Assembly (NCBI GenBank): GCA_010909165.1
Contig: MU008177.1
Coordinates: forward strand, 310,001-374,000
DNA length: 64,000 nucleotides
Source of the DNA: Anthoceros angustus
Taxonomy: Eukaryota; Streptophyta; Anthocerotopsida; Anthocerotales; Anthocerotaceae
Direction of reading: 5' to 3'
Shown here in pieces: positions 32,848 through 44,156 of this stretch. The number at the start of each line of letters is the position of its first letter. Position 1 is the stretch's first letter. A program made the position numbers and the translations under genes. The notes under the pieces were generated by a model that ran no database searches, was not told the DNA's origin, and was given only the letters and a program-made list of their open reading frames with translations.

Positions 32848-33505
32848 AGGTTTGGCACAGATCTCGGTTGACAGCTGTCAAAAACGCCATGAATTTTTGG
32901 GCACTGTCCAACACTCTGCTCGGAGAGAGGGTGTGCTCGGAGCTACTACAACTGCACAACCAACTCTCTAGTCTGCAACAAATCGTACGCTTGTGGAAGC
33001 CTAGTGCTGAAATCCAAGCCTACGTCCCAACGCAGCCAGGATTGCGAATTCCCCACTTTCCACTCGCCAAGACTGAAGGAATGCCTTTTCAACGTTTCTT
33101 CGCTTCCATCCACAACGCTGACGCTTCTGCAGTCTGGCGGTGGATTGATGCGCTGGACACATGTGGTGCAATCCTGGAATTCATAGAGTTGTGGTTTCAG
33201 GAATTTGTTTCTTTTCGACTGCTATGCTCGGTTTTTGAAGCGGATCTCTGAGACCGGACTAATCGCCGGAGAGGATAGGGAGAGGCAAGGACTACGAAGG
33301 TGTCATGATGCAGTGATGTTATGGATACATTGATACCTAGCTAAAACACAGGAGAGGGAAAGCAGAGATCTCGAGCACATATCAACAGCCGATGTTGGAC
33401 AAGAAGGCCTTTGTTCAAGGAGTATGTTGCAGGATGTCATGCAAGTATCTCCTGCAAGCCCAAGGCCTCCACAACTTAACGGCACATGGTTTGTTCTCAT
33501 GCTGC
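32848..33505. other. No supported gene
   Basis: A 127-codon plus frame (32868-33251) has no recognised motif. Nothing resembling the missing GH17 barrel or a promoter could be identified. It is the 3' flank of the Rdx-type gene. Confidence 0.35.
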
Positions 33506-34375
33506 TCACCCTGAAGCGGCAGCAGACTCCCGCGTGATCTCACATCTAGGCTGGGAGGTCTCAATGGCTTCGATGAGCTCTTCCACAGAGGGAAGCCGTT
33601 TTGACTGGCAAAAAACGCCCAGCATCATCACCCCAGCACCATCACCACAAGCACGTTCCACAAGAAACGGAACCACATAAAGCTCATCTCACCTGGAGCA
33701 TGGAGAAGAGCACTTGCCCATCCCTTGACACCTCGAATGTTCCCGGCCTGACATGAAAATTGCACCTGTCAGTCATACACTGCATTTCCCGTCATCGGTA
33801 CCCACCTAGAAGACACCCGCACATACCTTGCTTCCAACTCATCTGGATTGCCCAACACGCTCAGCTCTGGGAACCGATTCTCTGCAAACAACAAACGACA
33901 GTCAGCGAGAGCCAAAATCAGCTCGACTCTTGCACCAACCGGGCCATGGAGGAGCATGAACAACCTATGTCATCCGCAAGCCGGATGAAGAAATCGTTGT
34001 TATCTCCAGCACCCTCGTCGTACTCTATAATGATCTGCAAACAAAATCCACATTGAATGAAACAAAGCAACCAACCCGGCACAATCCTCCTCAACCTCAG
34101 CATCATCACAATGCTGCGTCCCTGACCTCGGGAGCACGAGGTGCATCCACTCCCGCACAACAAGACATGTGCTGCACTAGAGGCACTGTCAGCCGCGGAA
34201 TCAAAGGCCTTGTTAAGCTGCTAGGCCTCAATTCATGAATGCCACGAATCCCCGACGTGCTCGCCACTGACTCGAGAGCTGGCCTCACAGCTGCCCTCCC
34301 GGCTGTCAGCTCCAGAAGCCTTGTCACGCAGACTACCAACCTTCTCCCTGCCGGTGCCATCGCCGTCGTCACCAC
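33506..34375 (-). CDS. Rdx/SelW-fold protein with mitochondrial-type presequence, lacking the CxxC motif
   Basis: Five exons with GT-AG borders and consistent phase: 34375-34127, 34034-33965, 33881-33827, 33747-33693 and 33604-33506 (TGA). Together they encode 175 residues. Residues 1-80 are rich in R, L, A and S with few acids, as in a mitochondrial presequence. The remainder follows the SelT/SelW/SelH (Rdx) pattern: beta strand IIIEY, helix, RFPELSVLGNPD (109-120), then PGTFEVSRDGQVLFS (126-140) and a final helix SVEELIEAIE. In redox-active relatives a CxxC or CxxU follows the first strand. Here those positions read DEGA (89-92), so the usual thiol redox activity should be absent. It is head-to-head with the PPR gene at 34845. 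An alternative start is the ATG at 34360. The exon model is mine and should be checked against transcripts. Confidence 0.75.
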
Positions 34376-34844
34376 CTCAACGAGAAATTCGGCTCACAAA
34401 CCAGCTGCCCACAACTTCACAGTGCCACCACCAGCTGCAGAAACCGGGTCCTGGAAGATCGATGCCACAGATAAGATCGGATCCGACGCACCGGTCTCGC
34501 TTGAACCAGGAACGCCTGCCTGCCACGGTCCACCCGTTGTGACACAAAGAACGAGTGGCTGCGAGCTAAAACGGACCGTAATTCTGGTTACCGCTCTCTC
34601 ACGGGGGTTTAACGGGCCTCGTCTGACACCTTTAGATGCCTGTGACACTGGTTTCTTCATGTTTCTCGTCCGGCCCTTCTCCAGGTTGGCAGCGGGAGCG
34701 CCAGCGGAATTTGCATCCGGGCTTCTTTCAGATGGGTTGCTTTGCAGCAGCCGCAGGTGTGCCTGATTGTGCCCAGAACGGCAGATTTTGGGCGCCGTTG
34801 TTAGGTCGGCGGCCGGTGAGGTGCAAGACCCGGGAGCAGCGCAA
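34376..34844. promoter_or_regulatory. Shared (bidirectional) upstream region
   Basis: 469 bp separate the start codons of the minus-strand Rdx-type gene and the plus-strand PDF-PPR-DYW gene. No obvious TATA box was seen in either direction, which is usual for plant organelle-factor genes. Shared control of two proteins with mitochondrial-type leaders is an inference from distance only. Confidence 0.45.
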
Positions 34845-37800
34845 ATGAGGAGAAGGAGCAGTCTCGGAGGGCACCTGGTGATTCCGATCCGACGCAGTTC
34901 GTGGAGCAGGCATCTGTCGTCGTTGCGGCCTGTGAGAGAGGGGCAGAGATCTGGTGAGCTTCTAGAAGCGGGCCTGCTGCTGCTGTTTGGATTACCGTTC
35001 GAGGTTGGCAGCTGACACGCTCTTAAGATTTCTTAAGTTTAGCTGGCTTGCAGTGGATTCAAGGACACGGCAGGAATTGTTTCTGGCCGGTGCTTCAAAA
35101 TGGCAGGTGATCGCTTTTTTATGGCTCATGCTTGGTCAGATGTTGATATGGCAAGTTGGTGAGTGGGGCACTGATTTTTAGTAATGGATGTATACCAGGA
35201 GAGCACAACAACGAGGGAAGACTTGTGGGTTAAGGACTCACAGTTTGCGAGGGTAGGAGGGCAATTCGGTGCTCCTCATCATCCCGAGTGTGAGCATTTG
35301 GTGGGTGCAGCACAGCTACAAAACTCTGGACCTAGGCCAGGTGAGTTTCTGCATCTCCTTCATGGCTTCAACCTTTCCAACTGGGGGTAACAGGTATGAA
35401 ACTGTGAGGTTCTTATGGTTATAGTTGGCTTCCAGTGGAGGTAACTCTGCGGCAGGCGTTGTGGGACAAGTTTTTGACGGATCCATCGCAGTTGTGGAAC
35501 AACAAGGAGAACAAGGTAGTCATTCTTTGCGTAGGTAGTCCCTGGTTGTGTAATTGCTTTGAATGATCCATGGTGTCTTCTAGCGATTAAATTAAACAGC
35601 GAAGAACTGCAGGCAACTCTCGGATTCAGGCACAGCTCAAGGACAGAAGCCTTGTGGGCTGACTTACAATGCAATGGAAAGACACGGGCAGTGGAGAGTG
35701 TGGATGGATTTAGGGCTTCTTACCAGCACGGTTTCGACCGTGATACTGTCCAAGAGGAGTTTGGAAGGTGTGTGCTTCTTTCGACCGTCTTCTTGTGCAC
35801 CATTCGGAGGTCGCACCATGCTATCTTGTTCTGATATCCCCATTTTGCAGGGCACATGATGAAGGGCCTGTGTTGCTGGGAGGGCATTACCGATTATGTG
35901 AAGAAGGACATCTTGGTGAGACTTTTACAGCCTTGGACCTCATGGTGCAGAAGGGATATTATGTCCCCGCATCTCTCTTCTATCCAATCCTCAAGAAGTG
36001 CACGGCCCAGAAAGACGGGGTTGTCGGGAGGCGTGTTCATGCTCTTATTCGGAAATGTGGCTGCGAGTTGAGCAAATTCCTGGCCAACCACATTATTCGC
36101 ATGTATGCTTCTGAGGGGAATTTGCAGGAAGCATTGCAGGTCTTCTCCAAGCAGGCTTCACCAGATGCCTTCGTGTGGCTCTCCATCATCTCAGCACATG
36201 CCGAATGTGGCCAGCCTGCCAAGGCTTTAGAACTCTATCAACAGATGCTACACTCGGGTGTGAAACCGAACAGCTACATTTTTGTGGCAGCTCTGAAAGC
36301 ATGTGCTAGTGCAGCAGACTTGGAATCCGGCAAGCGAGTCCATGCAGATGTTATGGAGAGCGCATATGTGCCAGACATATTCGTCGGTAACTGTTTGGTG
36401 GACATGTATGCAAAGTGCGGCAGCTTACGTGACGCACGCAGAGTCTTTGATAGTCTGGGGACGAAGAATGTGGTGACCTGGACTGCTATGCTCTCAGCGT
36501 ATGTCCAGCATGGGCTTGGTCAAGAAGCTCTTACTCTCTATGCAGGCATGCAACAGGAGGGCATCACTCCAGCTAACCACGTCACATTCGTGTGCCTCCT
36601 GAAAGCGTGCGCGAGTGTGGCAGCTCTACCCCAGGGCCAGGCTGTTCACCGTGAGATTCAGGAAAGGGGACTGGACACTGATGTGGTCATTGGGAGCAGC
36701 TTGATCGACATGTACGCGAAGTGTGGGAGCTTAGTGGATGCTCGCAAAGTATTTGACAATCTGCAGACGAAGAATGTTGTGTCGTGGACCATAATGATCG
36801 GAGCGTATGTTCAGCAGGGCCTCAGCCAGGAAGCCCTCACTCTTTACTGGACTATGCAGCAGGAAGGCATCACCCTGGCAGACAGAGTCACATTCCTCTG
36901 CCTCCTGAAAGCGTGTGCTAGTGTGAAAGCTTTACGGGAGGGCAAGCAGCTACACTCCCACATTCGGGAAAGAAGACTGGACAGTGATGTGGTTGTGGGC
37001 AACTGCCTGGTGGACATGTATGCAAAATGCGGCAGTCTGGAGGATGCACGCAGGGTCTTTGACAATCTCCCCAGAAAGGACGTGGTAACATGGACCGCCA
37101 TGGTTCAGGGCTATGCTGACCACGGTTTCGGCACGGAAGCCCTGGCCCTGTACGCCAGCATGCAACAGGAAGGCATCACTCCAGCCAACCACGTGACATT
37201 CGTCTGCCTCCTCAAGGCATGTGCCGCTGTCGGGGCGTTGCACCAGGGCAGGCAGCTCCACAAGCAGATCCAGGAACGAGGGCTGGAATCGGATGTGGCT
37301 GTGGGCAACAGCCTGGTAGACATGTATGCAAAATGCGGGAGCCTAGACGACGCTCACAAGCTATTCGACCTCCTCCCCACAAGAGACGTGGTGTCATGGA
37401 CAGCCCTCCTCAACGGCTACGCCCAGCACAACGACAGTCACATGGCCGTGCAGTGCTTCCGCGAAATGCAGCAGCAGAGAGTGAAGCCCGACGGCAACAC
37501 ATTCATCTGCCTCCTCTCAGCCTGCTGCCACGACGGCCTGGTAGAGCAAGGCCGGGAGTGCTTCACCGCCATGTCAGAGCAGCACGGCATCGAGCCCAGC
37601 GCCCATCACCTGACGTGCATGGTGGATCTGCTGGGGCGGGCAGGCCACCTGGAGGAGGCGGAAACCATGCTGCTCCGGACATCGCCATACCAGAACGACG
37701 TGGTGGGCTGGCGCTCTCTGCTCAGCTCCTGCAAAACCCACAACGACATTGCCCGGGCCAGGCGCTGCTTCGACCATCTCATCCAACAAGATCCGCAAAA

Positions 37801-38272
37801 CGCAGTCGCGTACGTGCTCCTGGCAAGCATGTACTCCTCTGCCGGCATGCGGGAGGAAGCCCGGCAGGTGGAAGCCCTCAGAATCGCCGCAGGCGCTTGC
37901 AAAAAGCCTGCCAAGGCCTGGATCGAGATCGATTCCAGCACCCACACGTTCGTGGTGGGCGACGGGAAGGACCACATCTCATCCAAGCTCCGGAGCGTGA
38001 ATGCCCAGATGCAGGAAGGAGAGGCGGAATCTCCTTCTCCCCGGGAAGATGCTCTCTGCGGGCACGCGGAGAAGCTGGCCCTGGCCTACGGTCTTCTCAA
38101 CACCCCCGATGGCGCTACTCTTCTGGTCACCAAGAATCTGCGCATGTGTGACGACTGTCACCGCGGGACAAAAGCCATGTCCCGCATCGAGAAGCGAGAA
38201 ATCATCGTCCGGGACGCCCACCGCGTGCACCATTTCGTGGACGGATTCTGCTCCTGCAGCGACCGCCATTGA
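34845..38272 (+). CDS. Chimeric PDF-motif/PPR/DYW-type RNA-editing factor (KPA PG box, DRH terminus)
   Basis: Six exons join in frame: 34845-34953, 35054-35106, 35199-35340, 35436-35515, 35613-35767 and 35851-38272. They encode 986 residues. Exon 1 is an R/S-rich presequence (MRRRSSLGG...RRSSWSRHL). Exons 2 and 4 start alike and look duplicated. Exons 4-5 give DPSQLWNNKENK and GFRHSSRTEALW, close to the PDF motif of OSB organellar single-strand-DNA-binding proteins (DP..WWDNR..K...PDFKHK..EALW). The OB fold is absent. Exon 6 encodes P-L-S PPR repeats, E motifs with KPAKAWIEID (37911-37940) where KPGxSWIEV is usual, and a deaminase domain with HAE (38063-38071) and CDDCH (38147-38161), ending DRH (38261-38269) instead of DYW. 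It should bind an organelle RNA and edit it. The KPA/DRH variant suggests the U-to-C class. A shorter start within exon 6 is the alternative model. Confidence 0.75.
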
Positions 38273-39003
38273 AGCTTGCGCTGAAGCTGCTCGGCCCGAA
38301 ACGGGCTGCCCTGCCTATTCCATTATTCCTTGCTTGTCGCGCACCCCTGACGGGCGACCGCCGGTCGCACGGCCCTGAATATTCTGCTGCTGTCGTCTTA
38401 AGGGAAAGCAAAAGCCTGCGGGAAGTCGGAGAAATGACAAAAAATGTTGCGAGGTGCTCACCTAACTAATGGCCGGGCCCCTCCCCGGCGTAACCGGGCT
38501 TCAGTGTAAAAATCTGTTACCGCACACGGGGTCGGCTTTTCTTTTTCTGCCGAAGTCCGTACAGCGATGTTATTGGCGTAGCCTTCTTTCGCGGCGTCTT
38601 TCCCTTGCCGAGCCCCACTTGCGGGACGACGGGGGCGATACGCGGATTTTGAAATTGGGAAAAGGTGGAGAGCGGTGGTTTAGTGGTGATCGCGTCGGCC
38701 GTTCCGTTTTGCGTTGACTAGCTTTGAAAGGGCGGAAAGATATCTTTCCGTGTGGCCTCCTCCTTCCTTTTGCCTCGGGCCATCTCTATCCCTGCAACAG
38801 CCTTTCAAATTTCTGCCAAATTGGTAGAGGCTGCCACGCGCGATGCTGCTGGCGATTGCTGCTGCCGCTGCCGCTGCCCGCGCGCCCGGTTGATCAGGCC
38901 AGATTTGTGTCCGAGCTGCGAGCTCCGCTGCTGTCGGGAGGGCGGCTGGGGCCTGCTGCCCGCGGAGCCTGCAAGCGGCAGCTCTGCTGTCGGGAGGAGG
39001 AGG

Positions 39004-39060
39004 AGGAGAAGGGAAGGGAAGGGAAGGCAGGGGAAGGGGAAGGGAAAGGGAAAGGAAGGG
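39004..39060 (+). repeat. (GGGAA)n-type purine tract
   Basis: Repeated GGGAAG, GGGGAAG and GGGAAA units make a G-run-rich, almost pure purine strand that could form a G-quadruplex or triplex upstream of the trihelix gene. Confidence 0.85.
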
Positions 39061-39440
39061 CGCACTCGCCTCGGAGCTCCCGATTCGGATTGCCCCGGGC
39101 CCGGGCCCGGCACCCGCTCCTGCTGCGGATTGCGGATGGGATTGCTGCGCCCCGCGATCCTGCTCTCCCGGATCACGGCGCATTGCGGGAGCCTGCTGCT
39201 GTGACCGCAATTGCCCGCCCCCTACTGTGCGCTACAGCGTTGCGGCAATTGCGCCTCCGGGCCCGGGGTGGAGGTTTGCTGACGCTTGCTCGCCTGCCTG
39301 CCCTACTGCAGCAGCGGGTTGCGTGTGGAGCGTGGGAGTGGCTGCCGCTGCGCCCCGAGATGCTGGACGGGGCAATGAGCTGAAGGTTTTGTTTTTGTGC
39401 TTTAGGACGCAATTCTTGGAGGTGTTAGTGGAAGAATTGG

Positions 39441-39484
39441 AGTGTGGTGTGGTGTGGTGTGGCGTGGTGTGGTGTGGTGTGGTG
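39441..39484 (+). repeat. (GTGTG)n / (TGGTG)n microsatellite
   Basis: About eight 5-bp TGGTG units with one CGTGG variant. Confidence 0.9.
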
Positions 39485-39937
39485 AAGTGAACTGGTGCGG
39501 TCGTGGAGTGTGGAGTCGAGATCGGTTAGGTGGTAGCCGTGTGCTGATGGAGGCGTGTGGTAACGTTATTCTGCGTGCAGGTGGAGGGGGAATGAGAAGC
39601 ATGGTGCGGGGGCAGATGCTGCACCGGGCTTGGTGGGAATGGAGTGTGGCAGAGACTTAGGGCACGCAGGCCAGATGCGTTGGGAAGGAGTAGGTTTTGG
39701 AGGGATGGAGATGTTGTTGGACGATTGCTCTCACCAGAGGAACAAGGTTGGTTGTGTGATTCGGTTCGGGTCTGCAAGATGTGGTTTGGAGGTTGGATCT
39801 GGGGTTTGATTGCAATTGCTTGGCTTGTTCAGGGATATGTGGGATTATGATCCGAGGAGGTCTCTGAGGCACATCAAGAGAGGGAGGAGTGGGGAGGGTA
39901 GGGCAGTTTACAGGTGTCGTGAGCGGGAGGAGAAAAT

Positions 39938-41335
39938 ATGATCAGCTCTCTTCTCCGGATTGACGCTTTGCCTGCTGCTGTGTCTCCTCGTCAACTGTTG
40001 CATTCTGGAGAGTATCACCCCACCCCATCTGCCGCTTCAGGGACGGAGTCTGACGCAGGGAGGGCACCTGACAGAGCTTACCAGGACGTGTCTAAAGTGA
40101 ACCTTCTGGGCTGTGGTCCAGGAGAGGCCTCGTTTTTGATGTCGACGTCTCTCATTGTTCCCGGGCAGAGTCCTCCGTCGCCAGACGTCAAGCTTTTAGA
40201 GAATGGGACCACGGGGGCTCTGGCTGAAGCAGATGGTGATGTTGAGAAGCGGGAGAGGGAGCACAAGAAGAGGTCCAAGAACTGGACGCGCCCCGAAACT
40301 TTGAAGCTGATACGACTTCGGACGGACCTGGAGCCCCGGTTTGCCAAGAGTGGGAGGAAGACGGAGCTTTGGGATGAGATAGCAGAGGGGTTGCAAAAGG
40401 AAAGGATCACCAGAGATGCCCAGCAGTGCAGGGATAAGTGGGAAAAGCTGACCGCAGGCTACAAGGAGGTCAGAGATGGCATGAAAGAGCGGGAGGACAA
40501 TCCTTTTTATGATGAACTTCACCCGCTGCTGTCGGGGAAGTCGATCAAGCGGGAAAGAGACAAGGACAAGGAATCGTATGCCAGAGAGAAGGATGGGATG
40601 GTAAAAGAGCTAGGGAAAGAGACTGTTCGAGACGATTTGGCAAGGGAACCGGAGAGGGAAGGGGAATATAATGGCACCAGCAAGGATGACACCAAGGATG
40701 ACGATGATGACGACACCGAGGACAGGGCTCCTGCAAAGAAAAAGAAAAAGGGTATGAAATATATCGCTGTAACGGATGTTGGTGCTGTGCAGCAATTACT
40801 CGAGTCGGTCATGTCCCACCAACAGAGGTTCTTTAAAGATTTACTGGATACTATAGAGAGAAAGGACCTTTTGCGTCAGGAGAAAGAAGACAAGTGGAGA
40901 GCAGAGGAGAGAACTCAAAGAGGCATTTTCAACAATGCCATGCTCCTCTTGACACAGAAGCTCGTTGGAGAAGCGCTTGGACCGGCTGCTGGGACTGCTT
41001 TGGGTGTCCCTGCTGTAAGCAGCCCAGAAGGACCTCAAGGACCTAAGAAACGATCAAAGAATTGGAAACGCACAGAGGTCCTGCAACTTATAAAGCTTAG
41101 AGGGGAGATGGAGAGCCGGTTTGCAAAATCCACCAGAAGAGCAGCTCTTTGGGATGAGCTGGCAGAGTCTCTCGCGTCCCAGGGAATCAAGCGGGATGGG
41201 AAGCAGTGCCGCGAGAAATGGGACAAGCTCATGGCAGAATATAAGGATGTAACAGACGGTAAACGAGAGCAAGGAGAAAGCCCTTACTTTGCTGAGCTGA
41301 CTGTAGTCATGGGACGTCCTGCAGAGGCTGGATAG
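39938..41335 (+). CDS. Trihelix (GT-2-like) transcription factor with two DNA-binding domains
   Basis: A single 465-codon frame without introns. Two trihelix (MYB/SANT-like) domains lie at about residues 112-182 and 372-442. Both begin KKRSKNW or close to it, and carry the family's three spaced tryptophans (W116, W145, W168; W376, W405, W428) and the C-x3-W-x2-L...YK signature. Between them are an acidic run (249-262), a lysine run KKKKK (267-271) that may be a nuclear localisation signal, and a predicted coiled coil (about 285-330). Proteins of this type bind GT-elements in promoters and act in light, stress or organ-growth control. The two domains are very similar to each other. The start at 39938 is the first ATG of the frame. 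An upstream non-coding exon is possible. Confidence 0.85.
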   Translation: MISSLLRIDALPAAVSPRQLLHSGEYHPTPSAASGTESDAGRAPDRAYQDVSKVNLLGCGPGEASFLMSTSLIVPGQSPPSPDVKLLENGTTGALAEADGDVEKREREHKKRSKNWTRPETLKLIRLRTDLEPRFAKSGRKTELWDEIAEGLQKERITRDAQQCRDKWEKLTAGYKEVRDGMKEREDNPFYDELHPLLSGKSIKRERDKDKESYAREKDGMVKELGKETVRDDLAREPEREGEYNGTSKDDTKDDDDDDTEDRAPAKKKKKGMKYIAVTDVGAVQQLLESVMSHQQRFFKDLLDTIERKDLLRQEKEDKWRAEERTQRGIFNNAMLLLTQKLVGEALGPAAGTALGVPAVSSPEGPQGPKKRSKNWKRTEVLQLIKLRGEMESRFAKSTRRAALWDELAESLASQGIKRDGKQCREKWDKLMAEYKDVTDGKREQGESPYFAELTVVMGRPAEAG

Positions 41336-42503
41336 TACATATCTTCAAGAACCTGGCAAGTGAGGAGCGAAGACAACAATGAGGGCATATGTTTGTCGAG
41401 TGTATTTATGTATGAATATGACGAGCTGAAGCATTTATATGGGTGAACGTATATATCTCTCCCAGTGGCTGTGCTGGATGCAGCTTATATTTTCGACTTC
41501 CAGCTAGATTGTACAGACTAACCACATCGTTATCCAGTATCAAATACTGTTTGTAATCGTATGCGGATGTACAGGAGGTGAGGGAGTTCGATGACTCTTG
41601 GGTTAACCTCCACACTGGGTAAGCCGCAGTGATTTGGTAGTTTGCTATTTGCTCTTCAACACTGATTATTCTTCAGCTGCAACTGTGTGCATTCACTGAC
41701 CGCTAGCCGTTCTTCTGCAGCCTGCAGCAGCAAAGGGTGACTTATTCAGCCTTTCACAGAGGAGCGGGATTCCCTTCATGTCTGCTGTCCTGTGGCGTCA
41801 CAACGAAGTTTATGGAGTCTCACCTGTATAGTGTACGTCTGATCAATATGTTCCTTCCACTTAGGTGGTCCGACTTCCATTGTTAGGCATCCATCAGCCC
41901 ATTGTTGTATCCATTTTAAGAGTACTGTAAACTAAGCGCAGTCTCGGGTTTTCAGGCCACCGGCATGGTAGCCAGTATTAGAACCGCTTGTATCCTATAC
42001 GTTGGATAAGCGCAAGATTCCACTAGATATATTCTCTGAACTAGATACTTTGAAATGTTTAACACACCGATACGAACATTACACCCTGCAGATATTGGAG
42101 CTTGATAAGGGAGTCCAATTGCATGAACTGTGCCATAGGATCCATGGAGTAAGAATATGTCCAAGCTTGTGGATTGTCAAATTTCTTCCCAGACTCCATG
42201 AGAACTCATTCTTTTCCCTCTCCATGGGATTTACGAGGCATTGCGGAGAACAGCTCACGCGATGTTCAAGTCCAATACTATAATTATCAGTCGAATACTA
42301 TGATTATCAAAGAGCAGCCTGTGCCTTGTCCCGAGTCTGACATCATGGTCATCTTCAACGCACTTTCCCGTTGGCCGGACAGCTTGGGCAATTCATTTTT
42401 CAGTAGGGCGGTCTCTCCTCTAGCAGATTAAACTATGTTATTGGTGATGTCGAGCTTCTTTCATATATTTCCAACCTGAGCACCATCGACTTGGTCGGTC
42501 TGT
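41336..42503. other. 3' flank of the trihelix gene; no supported gene
   Basis: Stop-rich sequence in all frames. Short frames at 42002-42431 have no recognised motif. The last bases before 42504 probably belong to the LINE fragment. Confidence 0.4.
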
Positions 42504-43053
42504 GTGGAGTCTGATCATGGTCCTGACTATTTTGATCTTAGTACCTTTTCCGCCTCCCTCCTCCCCTTTATTCCACAAATGGTCTCTCCACCAGCATTAC
42601 CTTCTCCCTTGAACTTGCTCCCCAATTCTCCTACAGACTCAATTCTTCCCTATAGCTTCCATCCTTCTGACCTCTTCTATCTTTCTCAGGTTGCTCGCTC
42701 TATTTTTCCTTTCAAATTCTACCATCCTTCCCACAAAAATCAGGCCCCTTGCCATCCCTGGTTTGATGCCAACTATAAGCGCATGCGCTCTCAATTTTGT
42801 CTTACCTTGGGCAAGCTTCACCTTCCCCTGGGTCTCATCATTCCCCCCTCTACAAAGCCACTATCAAACCTTATAAAACTTTCCTTTCCATGAAAAAGTC
42901 TCAATTCCTCTATGACAGTTCCTGTCTCTCTAGTTCATACATATGTATGTGTACGTAATGTTTCACCTCTTTTTATGCTGCACTATCTCTGTCCCATGAT
43001 GGTCCTTCCATCCTAAGTGGACATAAATCAAGTTGTTGTTGTTATTGTTGTTG
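42504..43053 (+). mobile_element. Internally deleted LINE: endonuclease end plus 3' tail
   Basis: The plus frame from about 42508 has SDHGPD, the last motif of apurinic-type LINE endonucleases. It then has a linker with HPWFDANYKRMRSQF (about 42755-42800) and, after a frame change, KTFLSMKKSQFLY-like sequence, as found between endonuclease and reverse transcriptase. The reverse transcriptase is missing. Untranslated sequence with CCCATGATGGTCCTTCCATCC and a (GTT)n tail at 43032-43053 follows directly. The element is therefore deleted internally and inactive. Its 3' end matches 13406-13475 on the other strand. Confidence 0.65.
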
Positions 43054-44017
43054 GATTGTGGTATCTTAATACCCTCCCACATAGACATAGTGGTTTGATT
43101 CCCCCACTGCGCATTTTAGTAGTACCTATGTGGTATGCTTGTGTTTTCCTTTCTATTTTGAAGTTTTTTTCTTTGAAGTAAAGCTTTATTAAGAAAATAT
43201 TTGGTGACTTTAGGGATGGAGCTTAGTTAAAAAATTAACATATATTTTATATATACATAGAAAAAATACAAAAACACTTGTATGTCCATTGAGTCGGACT
43301 CCCGCAACTTTAGAGGTGAAGCTTAGTTGAAGAAAAAACATATATTTCACATATATATCAAACATATACAGAAACACTTGTATGCCCACTAAGCCGGACT
43401 CCTACGCTCACGGGCATGTCGGGTGAACTCCCTTGAGTAAACTTTTGAGGTATGTAATTAAAGTGAATTGAGGTTTGCATTAATCACACTAAAGTTCATA
43501 CAAACTTCATTCGTCTTGCTTAGGACATTGCCACTGTATATGACATTGTCGGGGTAGTTGGTGACTTTAAGGATGGAGCTTATCACGACCTTTGGTGATC
43601 TACTATCATGTTGTTAGTTCCACTTTACTTATAGTGTGTATCGCTAGTCACCATCCCTTCACATCCTCATTCTCCATTTTTCATTAAATAGAGTACGAAG
43701 GATTAGTTATCAGATAATAGGTCAAGCTTTGGTTATGCTTATTCTCTAGAATGTCTACTTCTTCTCTCCCCCCTTTACTAAATTAGAGTACTCGCAATAC
43801 TAGTGCAACGTATTACAATTAGGAGTGTCTCCCTATGCTGCATAGGTGTAGAGTGCCAAATCTGTTCCAAATCTGATGTTCATAACCCTGACAGCTTGTC
43901 TTATGCTTGTTTTTTTTTTGGGGATCGTTACTTTTTAGTAGGGATAGGAAGGAGTTAGCCAATAAGACCATTTTTGGTGAGATTGCACTTAGAGTGCAAT
44001 CCCTAGACCCTCGGTCT
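43054..44017. other. No gene; AT-rich, with a diverged tandem repeat
   Basis: A unit of about 110 bp (GGxGAAGCTTAGTT-GA...CATATATTT...CACTTGTATG..CA.T.AG.CGGACTCC) occurs at about 43212 and again at about 43320. The phrase GGTGACTTTA-GGATGGAGCTTA occurs at 43203 and 43560. These suggest decayed LTR-like or satellite material. Confidence 0.45.
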
Positions 44018-44156
44018 GTTGGGGGCTAAAGAGGTCCGGTGGGTGCTGGGCTAGTCCACCGAGATTGGGTGATCCGGCAATAGGAAAATATGGTATGCTA
44101 AAGGAAGGCTTGCCGGAGTAAGTCCATTGAAGATCCCTCGACGGAGTTGGTTTGGC

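Larger units (their letters stand above)
38273..39937. other. Intergenic and probable 5' untranslated region of the trihelix gene
   Basis: It is GC-rich from 38700 to 39400, as expected of a promoter and leader. Open frames here (for example 38724-39383) are low-complexity and not supported. Two G-rich microsatellites are listed separately. An intron in the 5' leader is possible but not located. Confidence 0.4.

Noticed and set aside
37219-38151. 310-codon plus-strand frame inside the PPR gene
   Set aside because: It overlaps the PPR-DYW frame, which has clear domain motifs; the alternative translation is arginine/proline-rich shadow sequence.
38724-39383. 219-codon plus-strand frame upstream of the trihelix gene
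   Set aside because: GC-rich low-complexity sequence with purine microsatellites; better explained as promoter or leader.
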